Both the position numbers and the translations under genes were made by a program. The notes under the pieces are model-generated. The model was not told the DNA's origin. It did not search any database and was given only the letters and a program-made list of their open reading frames with translations. From assembly GCF_001279525.1 (NCBI RefSeq), contig NZ_LGDY01000103.1, positions 62,001-126,000 of the forward strand: a stretch of 64,000 nt of DNA, read 5' to 3'. Position 1 is the stretch's first letter; each line of letters begins with the position of its first letter. Positions 32,701-39,453 of the stretch are shown one piece after another. Origin of the DNA: Nocardia sp. NRRL S-836 (GTDB taxonomy: Bacteria; Actinomycetota; Actinomycetes; Mycobacteriales; Pseudonocardiaceae).

Positions 32701-33241
32701 AGTTGTACCACTCCTCGGTCCGCGTCCACCGGTCCGGCAGGCCCGCTCCGGACGGGTGCTTGCGGTCCGCGACCTTGGCGGTGCCCTGCAGGATCGACGA
32801 GTGCGCGGTCATGGTCATGCCGAGCATCTGGTCCCACCACGGGAACTGCTGCTCGATGTTCATGTCGGTGGCGTTGTGGATCGCCACCACGCCACCGCCC
32901 TTGCGCATGTACGTCTGCATCGCGGTGCGCTGCGCGGCGGTGTCCCAGACCATGCCCGAGGTCTGCAGCATCACGACCACGTTGAACGTGGCGAGCGTGG
33001 CGTCGTTGAACACCGACGCGTCCTCGCTCTTGGTGAGCTCCCAGCCGCGTTCGGCGGCCAGCTGCTCGAACATCGTGATGCCGGCCGGGATGGAGTCGTG
33101 CCGGTACGCCCCCGAAGCGGTCTTCGAGAACAGCAGCACGTGCAGGCCGTGCGCCTGGGCCGGGGTTATCGGCACGACGAGCCCCATCACCACCAGAGCA
33201 CCCGCCAACACTGTCAGTAATCGCTTGAGTGTGCGTTGCAT
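29750..33241 (-). CDS. Secreted ThuA - PQQ sugar dehydrogenase - PKD - CBM6-like - CBM13 multidomain protein
   Basis: This 1163-residue secreted protein has, in order: signal peptide (about 1-30), ThuA-like domain (about 32-250; LHVLLFSKTASGAYRHDSI, KGGGVVAIHNATDMN, VDHPISWC), PQQ-type sugar dehydrogenase propeller (about 265-640; SEDGLVGMALDPAFATNRWV, EPGHTGGQLNFGPNGNLYIS, NDLRGKILRIHPEADG, IYAMGFRNAFRFSVHP), PKD domain (about 665-745, YRWAFGDGSTS), a region ending in a CBM6-like domain with VGDIGNGDWISFK, and a CBM13 trefoil (about 1010-1163, IIWTCHGGTNQRWTLR). It should oxidise sugars outside the cell while bound to glycan. No PQQ synthesis genes are visible. GGAGGA 6 nt before ATG 33241 fixes the start. 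It follows the epimerase gene by 31 bp. Confidence 0.85.
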   Translation of the reverse strand: MQRTLKRLLTVLAGALVVMGLVVPITPAQAHGLHVLLFSKTASGAYRHDSIPAGITMFEQLAAERGWELTKSEDASVFNDATLATFNVVVMLQTSGMVWDTAAQRTAMQTYMRKGGGVVAIHNATDMNIEQQFPWWDQMLGMTMTAHSSILQGTAKVADRKHPSGAGLPDRWTRTEEWYNFNRSARGDVHVIATADESTYDAGPSKMGVDHPISWCRNYEGGRLWATGMGHNASSYSEPLFRQHITGGVESAGGTVAADCGPTVWSSFQKVQLDSSTIAPSTLDVAPDGRVFFTEYNGNLKIYKPDTRTTVVAGTLSVYGGGQTSEDGLVGMALDPAFATNRWVYLNYSPTGTQEIARISRFTMNGDRLDTSTEKVLLTIPASRREEPGHTGGQLNFGPNGNLYISVGDDTNPNGDSAGYAPIDERPGRSLYDAQGTAANTNDLRGKILRIHPEADGTYTVPAGNMFAPGTAKTRPEIYAMGFRNAFRFSVHPTTGVVYAADYGPDAGSDNANRGPAGLVEWNVIKSPGYYGWPYCVANNIAYNDWNFANNTSGPKFNCAAPVNNSPNNTGLTTLPAARAADMWYGNGANGNVWPEMGTGGEAPMAFPAYQYNANNPSTTKFPAYFDQTPFFGEWSRNRMWEFRLDSSGNLLKINNFLSNMSFASPMDAKFGPDGSMYLLTWGTGWDDNKPLPGAGLWRIDYTATGDRSPVAQATGTPLSGGSPLTVSFSSAGSTDPAGLPLTYRWAFGDGSTSTEANPTHTYTGRGRFTAQLTVTNSAGKIGTANVTVTAGNTEPVVRFTGPADGGMINFGDTVPYTVSVTDQEDGTIDCGRVSVQSNMGHDTHKHPIGSPATGCTGTLQTGIDSGHQGLNVHVIGSAEYTDGGASGVPALTGGAQVVLQPKQKQAEFFTGSSGVRVVSQAGAESGARVGDIGNGDWISFKPVNFTGINQVSFRVSAPSGGGGTIELHSGSPTGALVASAAVTSTGGWDTYASLPAVNVTAPTGTVELFAVFKTTSSTSFDLDSITFVGPGVGQGGGGGTAKEIVGASGKCVDVNGASSTDGAKVQLWTCNGGANQKWTQTGTTLRALDKCLEVTGNSQTDGALVRLWSCNGASGQNWTTQSDGTIRNGSKCLDANGGSSADGTQLIIWTCHGGTNQRWTLR

Positions 33242-33272
33242 TGCCACTCCTCCGGGGTGGTGATGCGGTCGG

Positions 33273-34124
33273 CTAACAGGTGAGCGCAGCGGCGGCGGCG
33301 CGCAGGAAGGCCAGTCCTTCCACGGCGAGTGCGTCGGGTGAGTCGGCGAGCGGGCGCCAGATGGACGCGGCGGTCGCGATGGCGGCGTTGTCCGGGGTGA
33401 ACGACTCGATGCACAGCGGACCCCGGTAGCCGGCCCCGGAGAGGGCGCCCAGCAGGGCCGGCCAGTCCTGGTGGTCGCGGCCCGGTGTGCCGCGGTCGTT
33501 GGCGCACACCTGGACGTGCGCGATGCGGGACCCCGCGGCGAGGACGGCCTTCACCGGTGCCGATTCCTCGATGTTGAGGTGGTAGGTGTCGAGCGCCAGC
33601 CCGCAGCCCTCGTCCGGCAGGCCGGCGAGCGCCTCCAGCGCCTGGTCCACGGTGTTGAGCAGGCTGGTCTCGTAGCGGTTCAACGGTTCCACGGCGACGC
33701 GGACGCCCCGTTCGGCGGCGTACTCGACGACCGGGAGCAGGTTCGCGCGCAGCTCGGCGTAGACCCGCGGCCGGTCGTCGATCCGCCAGGTGCGGCCGAC
33801 CGAGCTGTACGCGGGACCCGCGATCACCGGGCTGCCCACGACCGTCGCGACGTCGACCACCCGCCGCAGGTAGTCCTGGGTCTGCTCGACGGTGTCGGCC
33901 ACGACCAGCTCGCGGCCCGGCGGCATGACGAGGCAGACGGTGGCGCGCAGGCCCAGCCCGGCCAGCAGGTCGGCGGCGCGGTGCGGGTCCCAGTCACCCG
34001 GCTGCTCCACCGGCAGCTCGATGACGTCGAACCCCCACTGGCGGACCTTCGGTGCGAGAGCGGCCAGCCCGTCGTCGGTCAGCGGCGACGTCCAAACCCA
34101 TGTGTTGACGCCAATGTCCCACAT
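33273..34124 (-). CDS. Sugar epimerase/isomerase (D-tagatose 3-epimerase-like TIM barrel)
   Basis: This 283-residue cytoplasmic protein is of the AP-endonuclease-2 superfamily. The metal/substrate motifs resemble ketose 3-epimerases: VAVEPLNRYETSLLNTVDQA, LALDTYHLNIEESAPVKAV, IAHVQVCANDRGTPG and LCIESFTPD. It probably epimerises a keto-sugar at C3 or isomerises a related compound. It appears leaderless: TTGACC-N18-TACGTT ends 7 nt before the ATG. A palindromic site lies upstream of that promoter, and the ROK regulator 2 gene ends 75 bp before it. It is followed at 31 bp by the ThuA-GSDH gene, so the two likely form an operon. Confidence 0.85.
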   Translation of the reverse strand: MWDIGVNTWVWTSPLTDDGLAALAPKVRQWGFDVIELPVEQPGDWDPHRAADLLAGLGLRATVCLVMPPGRELVVADTVEQTQDYLRRVVDVATVVGSPVIAGPAYSSVGRTWRIDDRPRVYAELRANLLPVVEYAAERGVRVAVEPLNRYETSLLNTVDQALEALAGLPDEGCGLALDTYHLNIEESAPVKAVLAAGSRIAHVQVCANDRGTPGRDHQDWPALLGALSGAGYRGPLCIESFTPDNAAIATAASIWRPLADSPDALAVEGLAFLRAAAAALTC

Positions 34125-34131
34125 GAGGGTG

Positions 34132-34161
34132 AACGTAAGCCCGGAGATATGGCTCGGTCAA
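34132..34161 (-). promoter_or_regulatory. Promoter of the epimerase/ThuA-GSDH operon
   Basis: TTGACC (34161-34156), 18-bp spacer, TACGTT (34137-34132), then 7 nt to the ATG at 34124. The layout matches the promoter at 26412-26382 almost base for base and implies a leaderless mRNA. Confidence 0.6.
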
Positions 34162-34166
34162 TGCAG

Positions 34167-34191
34167 AAGTTGGCCACTACTGGCCTAACTT
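34167..34191. promoter_or_regulatory. ROK-type operator upstream of the epimerase operon
   Basis: AAGTTGGCCA (34167-34176) faces TGGCCTAACTT (34181-34191): an inverted repeat with one extra base in the right arm and a 4-bp centre. It sits just upstream of the -35 box. ROK regulator 2, encoded next door, is the likely binder. Confidence 0.55.
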
Positions 34192-34198
34192 ATGACCA

Positions 34199-35410
34199 CT
34201 AACCGCCAAAAGTGCCGTGGGCCTGCCCGGCGGCCACCACCTCGCCCAGCCGGGCGTCCAGCACCTCGGGTGACAGCACGTGCCGCACCACCATCGCCGC
34301 GGCTCCCAGCGCCCCGGCCGTGAGGCCCGCGCCCGACGCGACGATCCGCAGGTTCTCCGTGGCCAGCGGCAGCGACCGCCGGTAGATCGACTCGCGCACA
34401 CCGGCCAGCAGCATCTCCCCCGCCTCCGCCAGCAGCCCGCCGATGACCACGAGCGAGGGGTTGAACATGCTCACGCACCCGGCCAGCACCTCGCCGATGT
34501 CCCTGCCCGCCTGCCGCACGACCCGGCCGGCCTCGAGGTTGCCGGAGCGGACCAGGTGCACCACGTCGGCCGTCGAGTGCGCGGGCAGGTCCAGCTCCCG
34601 CAGCCTCGCCGCGAGCGCGGGTCCCCCGGCCACCGCCTCCAGGCACCCGGTGTTGCCGCACCGGCACAGCACCTCGCCGCCATGCGGCACCCGGATGTGG
34701 CCCAGGTCCCCGGCGGCGCCCGCGGCACCCCGGTGCAGCACGCCGTTGCTGATCAGCCCGGCGCCGATGCCGGTCGCCGCCTTCACCACGATCATGTGCT
34801 GCACGTCCGGGTGCGAGGCGGTGTGCTCGCCCAGCGCCATCAGGTTGACCTCGTTGTCGACGAGCACCGGCGCGTCGAACTCCGCCGCGATGGCCGCCGG
34901 CACGTCGTACCCGTCCCAGCCCGGCATGATCGGCGGGTTGTTCGGGCGGCCGGTGGAGTGCTCGACCGGGCCGGGCAGGCCGATGCCGACACCGGCGACC
35001 TGCGCGGGGTCCACGGTGCGCAGCAGCTCGCGCCAGGTCGCGACCAGGAGCGGGAGGATCACCGCGGGTCCGTCCGCGACGTCGAGGCCCACCTGTTCGA
35101 CGGCGAGCAACCGGCACCCCAGGTCGGCCACGGCGACCGTGGCGTGGGTGGCGCCGACCTCGGCGGCCAGCACCAGGTGCGCGCCGGGGTTGAACCCGAA
35201 CCGGCCGGCCGGGCGGCCACCGGTGGACTCGCCGGTGCCGTTGCCCGTCACCAGCCCGGCCGCCACGAGCAGGTCGAGCCTGGCCCGCACCGTGGAGCGG
35301 GCGAGACCGGTCGCGGCCACGATCTCCGCTCGGGTGCGCGGCCTGCCGTCCATCAGCATGCGCAGCACAGCGGCCGGTGAACCCGCCTCGATGCCCAGGG
35401 TGCTCTCCAT
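34199..35410 (-). CDS. ROK-family transcriptional regulator 2
   Basis: This 403-residue protein has an N-terminal winged helix (about 12-65, RTRAEIVAATGLARSTVRAR) and a ROK domain (VGIGLPGPVEHSTGRPNNPP, VLVDNEVNLMALGEH, zinc motif CRCGNTGCLEAV). It is a full-length paralog of the regulator at 26455-27672. It lies upstream of and in line with the epimerase operon, with an operator between. A 10-bp palindrome, GACAATTGTC, is 3 bp before its ATG; GACAAT could be its -10 box, giving a leaderless mRNA under autoregulation. The effector is presumably a sugar. Confidence 0.9.
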   Translation of the reverse strand: MESTLGIEAGSPAAVLRMLMDGRPRTRAEIVAATGLARSTVRARLDLLVAAGLVTGNGTGESTGGRPAGRFGFNPGAHLVLAAEVGATHATVAVADLGCRLLAVEQVGLDVADGPAVILPLLVATWRELLRTVDPAQVAGVGIGLPGPVEHSTGRPNNPPIMPGWDGYDVPAAIAAEFDAPVLVDNEVNLMALGEHTASHPDVQHMIVVKAATGIGAGLISNGVLHRGAAGAAGDLGHIRVPHGGEVLCRCGNTGCLEAVAGGPALAARLRELDLPAHSTADVVHLVRSGNLEAGRVVRQAGRDIGEVLAGCVSMFNPSLVVIGGLLAEAGEMLLAGVRESIYRRSLPLATENLRIVASGAGLTAGALGAAAMVVRHVLSPEVLDARLGEVVAAGQAHGTFGG

Positions 35411-35412
35411 CC

Positions 35413-35422
35413 GACAATTGTC
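35413..35422. promoter_or_regulatory. GACAATTGTC palindrome at the ROK 2 start
   Basis: A perfect 10-bp palindrome ends 3 bp upstream of the ROK 2 ATG. It may be the -10 region, an operator, or both. No good -35 box is seen. Confidence 0.35.
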
Positions 35423-35502
35423 CCATCGGCACCGGAAGACGGGGCGCAGATGGCGTGGCAGCGTGTCCGCACCGCCCGAACCGGTGACCCGGCCGGCGGT
35501 GG

Positions 35503-36246
35503 TCAGTCCGGGAGGGCGTCCCGGTGCCGCGCGAACAGGGTGGCGTAGTCGGCGTCGAGCTCGGCCAGTGCCGTGCGCAGCGCCTGGAAGACCCACTCGG
35601 TCGGCGACTCGTTGAGGTCGATCCTGGTGAGCAGGAGCAACCGCGGCGCGCCGATGACGACGAGCGTGGGCCCGCTGGCGGAGATGCTGCCGTCGAAGGC
35701 CACCACGCGCGTGACGCCCTCGCAGCCGAGTGCACCCCTGCGTGCGGGGAAGGCGCCGCGCAGGTTCAGGTAGCCGGAGCCGTTGCTCACGGTCGCCCTG
35801 GCGGTGAAGCGGGTGCTGCCGGGCAGCCCGTCGAGCGCGGTGTCGACGCTCAGCGTGGTGTCGATCGTCCGTCCGGGCGCGGGCACCAGCTCGTGCACGA
35901 TCACCTGGTCCACCCTGGACGCGAACGCCCTGCGGGCCCAGATGCCGTACCCGTCGCTCCACGTCGAGATGACCTCGCCGGTGCGGAAGTCGGTGATGCG
36001 GCCGTAGCCGTCGACCGCGGTCGTGCCGGGACTGGAGATCCGGAACTCGTACGCCGGGTCGCAGCCGGGGTGGCCGAACACCACCTTCTCCATGGCGGGC
36101 ATCCCGTACAGCAGGGCGCCGCACTCGCCGTTGCCGGTGCGGAAGCCGTCGGTGCTGGAGACGGCCGGGCTGGTGTCGTGGCGGCCACGGTCGGGCCAGG
36201 TGGCCGGTCCCGGTGGGAACCGCTCGCGGTCGACGGGTGTGCGCAT
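35503..36246 (-). pseudogene. Truncated N-terminal domain of a GH95/GH65-like glycosidase
   Basis: The 247-residue product has the beta-sandwich pattern that opens GH95-like enzymes: STDGFRTGNGECGALLYGMP, VVFGHPGCDPAYEFRI, FRTGEVISTWSDGYGIWARR, FTARATVSNGSGYLNLRGAF. It stops after LDADYATLFARHRDALPD, exactly where the catalytic (alpha/alpha)6 barrel should begin. Only 92 bp remain before the ROK 2 gene, so the catalytic part is gone. AGAGGAG lies 7 nt before ATG 36246, so it may still be translated. Deletion is the simplest explanation; a stand-alone domain is the alternative. Confidence 0.6.
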
Positions 36247-36290
36247 CACACGACTCCTCTGTCAGTGCTGAGGTTCTGCCGGTCGCGGTG

Positions 36291-36324
36291 CGGCGGGGTA
36301 CCCGGCGTGCCGGGTACCCCGCCG
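36291..36324 (-). terminator. Near-perfect 34-bp palindromic terminator
   Basis: A 16-bp perfect stem (36291-36306 with 36309-36324; arms CGGCGGGGTACCCGGC and GCCGGGTACCCCGCCG) with a 2-nt centre lies 10 nt past the stop of the CE1 esterase gene, ending the GSDH - ThuA/DUF1080 - CE1 operon. Confidence 0.85.
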
Positions 36325-36334
36325 GTGTCACGTC

Positions 36335-37675
36335 TTACTGGAACTGCGCGAAGAACCTCCAGATCTCGGCCTTGGTCCACGTGCGGGCGCCGTCGTCACA
36401 ACCGCACCCCTCGACCGGCGCGGGCGCGTGCCCTCCGTCGAAGGCGGCCCACTGCACCGGGAACCCGGCCCGGCACGAGTAGGTGGTGGTGACGTGCGTC
36501 CGGCTGCCCGGCGCCGGTTCCCGCGGGCTCTGGGCGGCACAACCGTTGTTGCGCACGAACCGGTCGCGCAACGCCCGTCCCTGGGCGATGCCCAGCACGT
36601 TGTCGCTGACGCCGTGGATGCCGAAGTACGCGACGGCCTGGCTGCCGCCGCTGCACCCGCTGATCTCGCCGCCGGAGATGACGGCGACCGCCCGGAACAC
36701 GTTCGGCCGCGCGCAGGCGAGGGCGTAGCTCATGCCGCCGCCCCAGCTGAAGCCGGTGGCGAAGCGCTGCGCCGGGTTGACGCACAGGTCGCCCTCGATG
36801 CGCCGGATCATGTCGTCGACGAACGTGACGTCCTCACCGCCCGCGTTGCCCCAGCCGTTGCCGAGGCCCTGCGGTGCCACGAGGATCGCGCTGTTGTTCG
36901 ACTGCTCCTGCTGCCCGTAGTAGGCCCAGGACGCGCCGCTGCTGCCACCCGAGGCGACGTCGTTGGCCGTGCCGCCCCGCCAGTGCAGGCCGAAGATCAG
37001 CCGGTACCGGGTGGTGTTGTTGTAGCCGTCGGGGATCCGCAGGATGAAGCTGCGGCTCTTGCCGCCGCTCTGGATGGTGTACGTGCCGTTGCGCAGCGTC
37101 GGCGCCTTGCCGCACCCGCTGCCGGGGCCGGGGCCGGGGCCGGGATCGGGGTTGCCCGACACCTTGACCAGCTGCCACTGCTGGCTCGCGGCACCGGTGT
37201 CGGTGTTCTGGACGACGTCGACGTCGTCCGCGGTCGAGGCACCCCGCACGTCCACCGCCTTGGCGCTGTGCCTGGCGATCAGCCGGACGTGCCCGCCGTC
37301 CGAGTCGGCCGGCCGGAACTGCTGGTTGGTCCCGTTGTTGTCGGTCCACTGCACGATCGCCGCGTTGTCGGCGGTCGACGCACCGGACACGTCGAGGACC
37401 TTGCCGGAGCTCCTGGACCTGAGCCGGTAGTAGCCGCCACCGGAGTCCACGAACTGCCACTGCTGGTTCACGCCGTCGTTGCGGGTCCACTGGATGATCC
37501 GCGCGCCGTCGCTGGCCGACGAGCCGCGGACGTCCAGCGCCTTGCCGCTGTTGCGGTCGAGCAGGACGTACCACGCGGTGGTGTCCACCGTCGCGGCCGA
37601 CGCCTGTGGCTGGTCCACCGCGACGAGCGCGCTGATCGCGATGACCGCCGCCGCCGCGGCACCGATGGTCCTCAT
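36335..37675 (-). CDS. Secreted CE1-type esterase with N-terminal CBM13 lectin domain
   Basis: This 446-residue secreted protein has a signal peptide (about 1-27), a CBM13 beta-trefoil (about 32-170; ALDVRGSSASDGARIIQW, NQQWQFV, SQQWQLV), a PGPGPGPG linker, then an alpha/beta-hydrolase domain of the feruloyl/acetylxylan esterase-PHB depolymerase group (about 185-446). The nucleophile is in FATGFSWGGGMSY and the catalytic His probably in FDGGHAPAP. It would remove ester side chains from xylan. Here the lectin module is N-terminal, whereas most neighbours carry it at the C terminus. It starts 37 bp after the ThuA-DUF1080 gene and is followed by a strong terminator. Confidence 0.85.
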   Translation of the reverse strand: MRTIGAAAAAVIAISALVAVDQPQASAATVDTTAWYVLLDRNSGKALDVRGSSASDGARIIQWTRNDGVNQQWQFVDSGGGYYRLRSRSSGKVLDVSGASTADNAAIVQWTDNNGTNQQFRPADSDGGHVRLIARHSAKAVDVRGASTADDVDVVQNTDTGAASQQWQLVKVSGNPDPGPGPGPGSGCGKAPTLRNGTYTIQSGGKSRSFILRIPDGYNNTTRYRLIFGLHWRGGTANDVASGGSSGASWAYYGQQEQSNNSAILVAPQGLGNGWGNAGGEDVTFVDDMIRRIEGDLCVNPAQRFATGFSWGGGMSYALACARPNVFRAVAVISGGEISGCSGGSQAVAYFGIHGVSDNVLGIAQGRALRDRFVRNNGCAAQSPREPAPGSRTHVTTTYSCRAGFPVQWAAFDGGHAPAPVEGCGCDDGARTWTKAEIWRFFAQFQ

Positions 37676-37712
37676 GACTCACCCCTTCGCGAAGCCGGTT
37701 CGAGCGGGCCGG

Positions 37713-39416
37713 TCATGGCAGCGTCCAGCGCTGGTTGGTGCCGCCGTGGCAGGTCCAGATGATCAGCGACGTGCCGTCGGCCGAGCTGCCGCCGTTGGCG
37801 TCCAGGCACTTGCCCGACTGCTGGTTGACCAGCGAGCCGTTCGAGCCGGGCGCCCAGTTCTGCCCGCCGCTGCCGTTGCACGTCGCGAGCTGCACCTGCG
37901 CGCCGTTGGCGGTGCTGCCGCCGGCGACGCCCATGCACTTCCCGAGCGCCCGCAACGTGGTCCCGCTGACCGTCCACTGCTGGCTCGTGCCGGAGTGGCA
38001 CGTCCACAGCTGGACGCGGGTGCCGTCCGCGCTGCTGCCACCGGCGACGTCGGCGCACTTGCCGCTCGCACCGGTGATCGGACCCGTGCGCGACGGCGTC
38101 CCGCCGAGTTCCTTCACCCGGACGTTGCGGAACGACACGTCGTCACCGGTGCCGTGGTTCTGCAGGCCGATGTGGCCCGAGGTGAGCGACCTGGCCGGGT
38201 CGGTGTTGGTGAAGTCGTTGATCTTCACGCCGTTCAGGAACACCTGCAGCCGCTCACCCTCGACGAGCAGCTCGTAGGTGTTCCATTCCCCCGGCGGGTT
38301 CAGCGCCGCGTCCCTGGCCGCGATGTCCGCGCCCTTGAACCCGTAGACCGCGCCCGTGGTCTTGTCGGCGGTGTCGGTCGCGTCGATCTGGACCTCGTAC
38401 CCGGTGGTGAGGGCCGAGTCCGGGGTGCTGCCCGCCGGGAACCCGAGCACGACACCGGAGTTGTCGTCACCGGCCATCTGCCAGTCCAGCTTCAGGGAGT
38501 ACGACCGCAGCTCCTTGGCGCTGTACCAGAGCATTCCCATGCCGTCGTACGACGTGAGCGTGCCGTTGGTGTTGGTGAAACCGCCGGGGCCCGCCTGCGT
38601 CCACCCGGTCGTCGAGCCGTTGTAGAGGGTGGTGTAGCCGGTCTCGGGCCGGCAGTCGGCCTTCGCCCGGTTCGCCGCGTAGCGGATGCCGCCGAGGATC
38701 ATCGAGCGGAACGCCGGGTCGGCGTAGCTCTCCCTGGTGTGACCGGTGCCGGTGTAGAACGACCGGCCGCTGCTCATCGTCTTGCACCAGGTGATCGGGT
38801 GGTCGCCGCCCATCGACCCGCCGGAGTAGGTCGACTCGTCCAAAGTGGACAAGACGCGGGCGGTGGAACGCGGGTTGCTGCGGTAGTTGTACCACTCGTC
38901 GGTGCGCACCCAGGCCGGGTTGAGGTGCGCGGTGGCCGCGTGCGCCCGGTTCTCCGTGCGGACCGTGGCCTGCTGGATGGCCGGGTGCGAGGAGAAGTAC
39001 GCGCCCACCAGCTCGCCGTAGAACGGCCAGTCGTACTCGGTGTCGGCGGCGGAGTGGACGCCGACGTAGCCGCCCCCGCCGCGGATGTAGGACTCGAACG
39101 CCGTCTGCTGCGTGGCGTTCAGCACGTCACCGGTGGTGTTGAGGAAGACCACGGCCTCGTACTGCGCGAGGTTCGCGGTCGTGAACACCGCGGAGTCCTC
39201 GGTGGCGGTCACGGTGAAGTTGTTGCCCGCGCCCAGGTCGCGGACCAGCTGGATGCCGGTCGGGATCGCGTCGTGCCGGAAGCCCGCGGTCTTCGAGAAC
39301 ACGAGCACGTCGTACGGTGCGTCCGCGGCCGCCGCCGGTGGTGCGGCGGCGAGCCCGCCGACGACGAGCGCGGCGGCCGCGAGGCCGAGCGCACGCCGGA
39401 AAGCCTGGTACCTCAT
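37713..39416 (-). CDS. Secreted ThuA - DUF1080 (keto-disaccharide hydrolase-like) - CBM13 protein
   Basis: This 567-residue secreted protein has a signal peptide (about 1-31), a ThuA-like domain (about 33-250; VLVFSKTAGFRHDAIPTGIQ, GGGGYVGVHSAADTEYDWPF, GGDHPITWCK), a LamG-like DUF1080 domain (about 260-430; TLYNGSTTGWTQAG, LKLDWQMAGDDNSGVVLGFP, WNTYELLVEGERLQVFLNGV, GHIGLQNHGTGDDVSFRNVR) and a CBM13 trefoil (about 437-567). DUF1080 proteins from Bacteroides act on 3-keto-glycosides. ThuA homologs take part in keto-disaccharide metabolism, but the chemistry of this secreted type is not established. It starts 37 bp after the GSDH gene and precedes the CE1 gene. Confidence 0.85.
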   Translation of the reverse strand: MRYQAFRRALGLAAAALVVGGLAAAPPAAAADAPYDVLVFSKTAGFRHDAIPTGIQLVRDLGAGNNFTVTATEDSAVFTTANLAQYEAVVFLNTTGDVLNATQQTAFESYIRGGGGYVGVHSAADTEYDWPFYGELVGAYFSSHPAIQQATVRTENRAHAATAHLNPAWVRTDEWYNYRSNPRSTARVLSTLDESTYSGGSMGGDHPITWCKTMSSGRSFYTGTGHTRESYADPAFRSMILGGIRYAANRAKADCRPETGYTTLYNGSTTGWTQAGPGGFTNTNGTLTSYDGMGMLWYSAKELRSYSLKLDWQMAGDDNSGVVLGFPAGSTPDSALTTGYEVQIDATDTADKTTGAVYGFKGADIAARDAALNPPGEWNTYELLVEGERLQVFLNGVKINDFTNTDPARSLTSGHIGLQNHGTGDDVSFRNVRVKELGGTPSRTGPITGASGKCADVAGGSSADGTRVQLWTCHSGTSQQWTVSGTTLRALGKCMGVAGGSTANGAQVQLATCNGSGGQNWAPGSNGSLVNQQSGKCLDANGGSSADGTSLIIWTCHGGTNQRWTLP

Positions 39417-39453
39417 CTCATCCTCCTTGATGGTGAAGCAGGCGGCGGAGTCC

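Noticed and set aside
29750-33241. ThuA-GSDH protein considered as two genes joined by an assembly error
   Set aside because: The frame is continuous with a natural linker and later domains match the order of the relative at 39454-42294.
33273-34124. Considered as an EboE or inositol-pathway IolE homolog
   Set aside because: The EPLNRYETSLLNT and DTYHLNIEE motifs fit ketose 3-epimerase-like proteins better, and the EboE N-terminal hallmark is absent.
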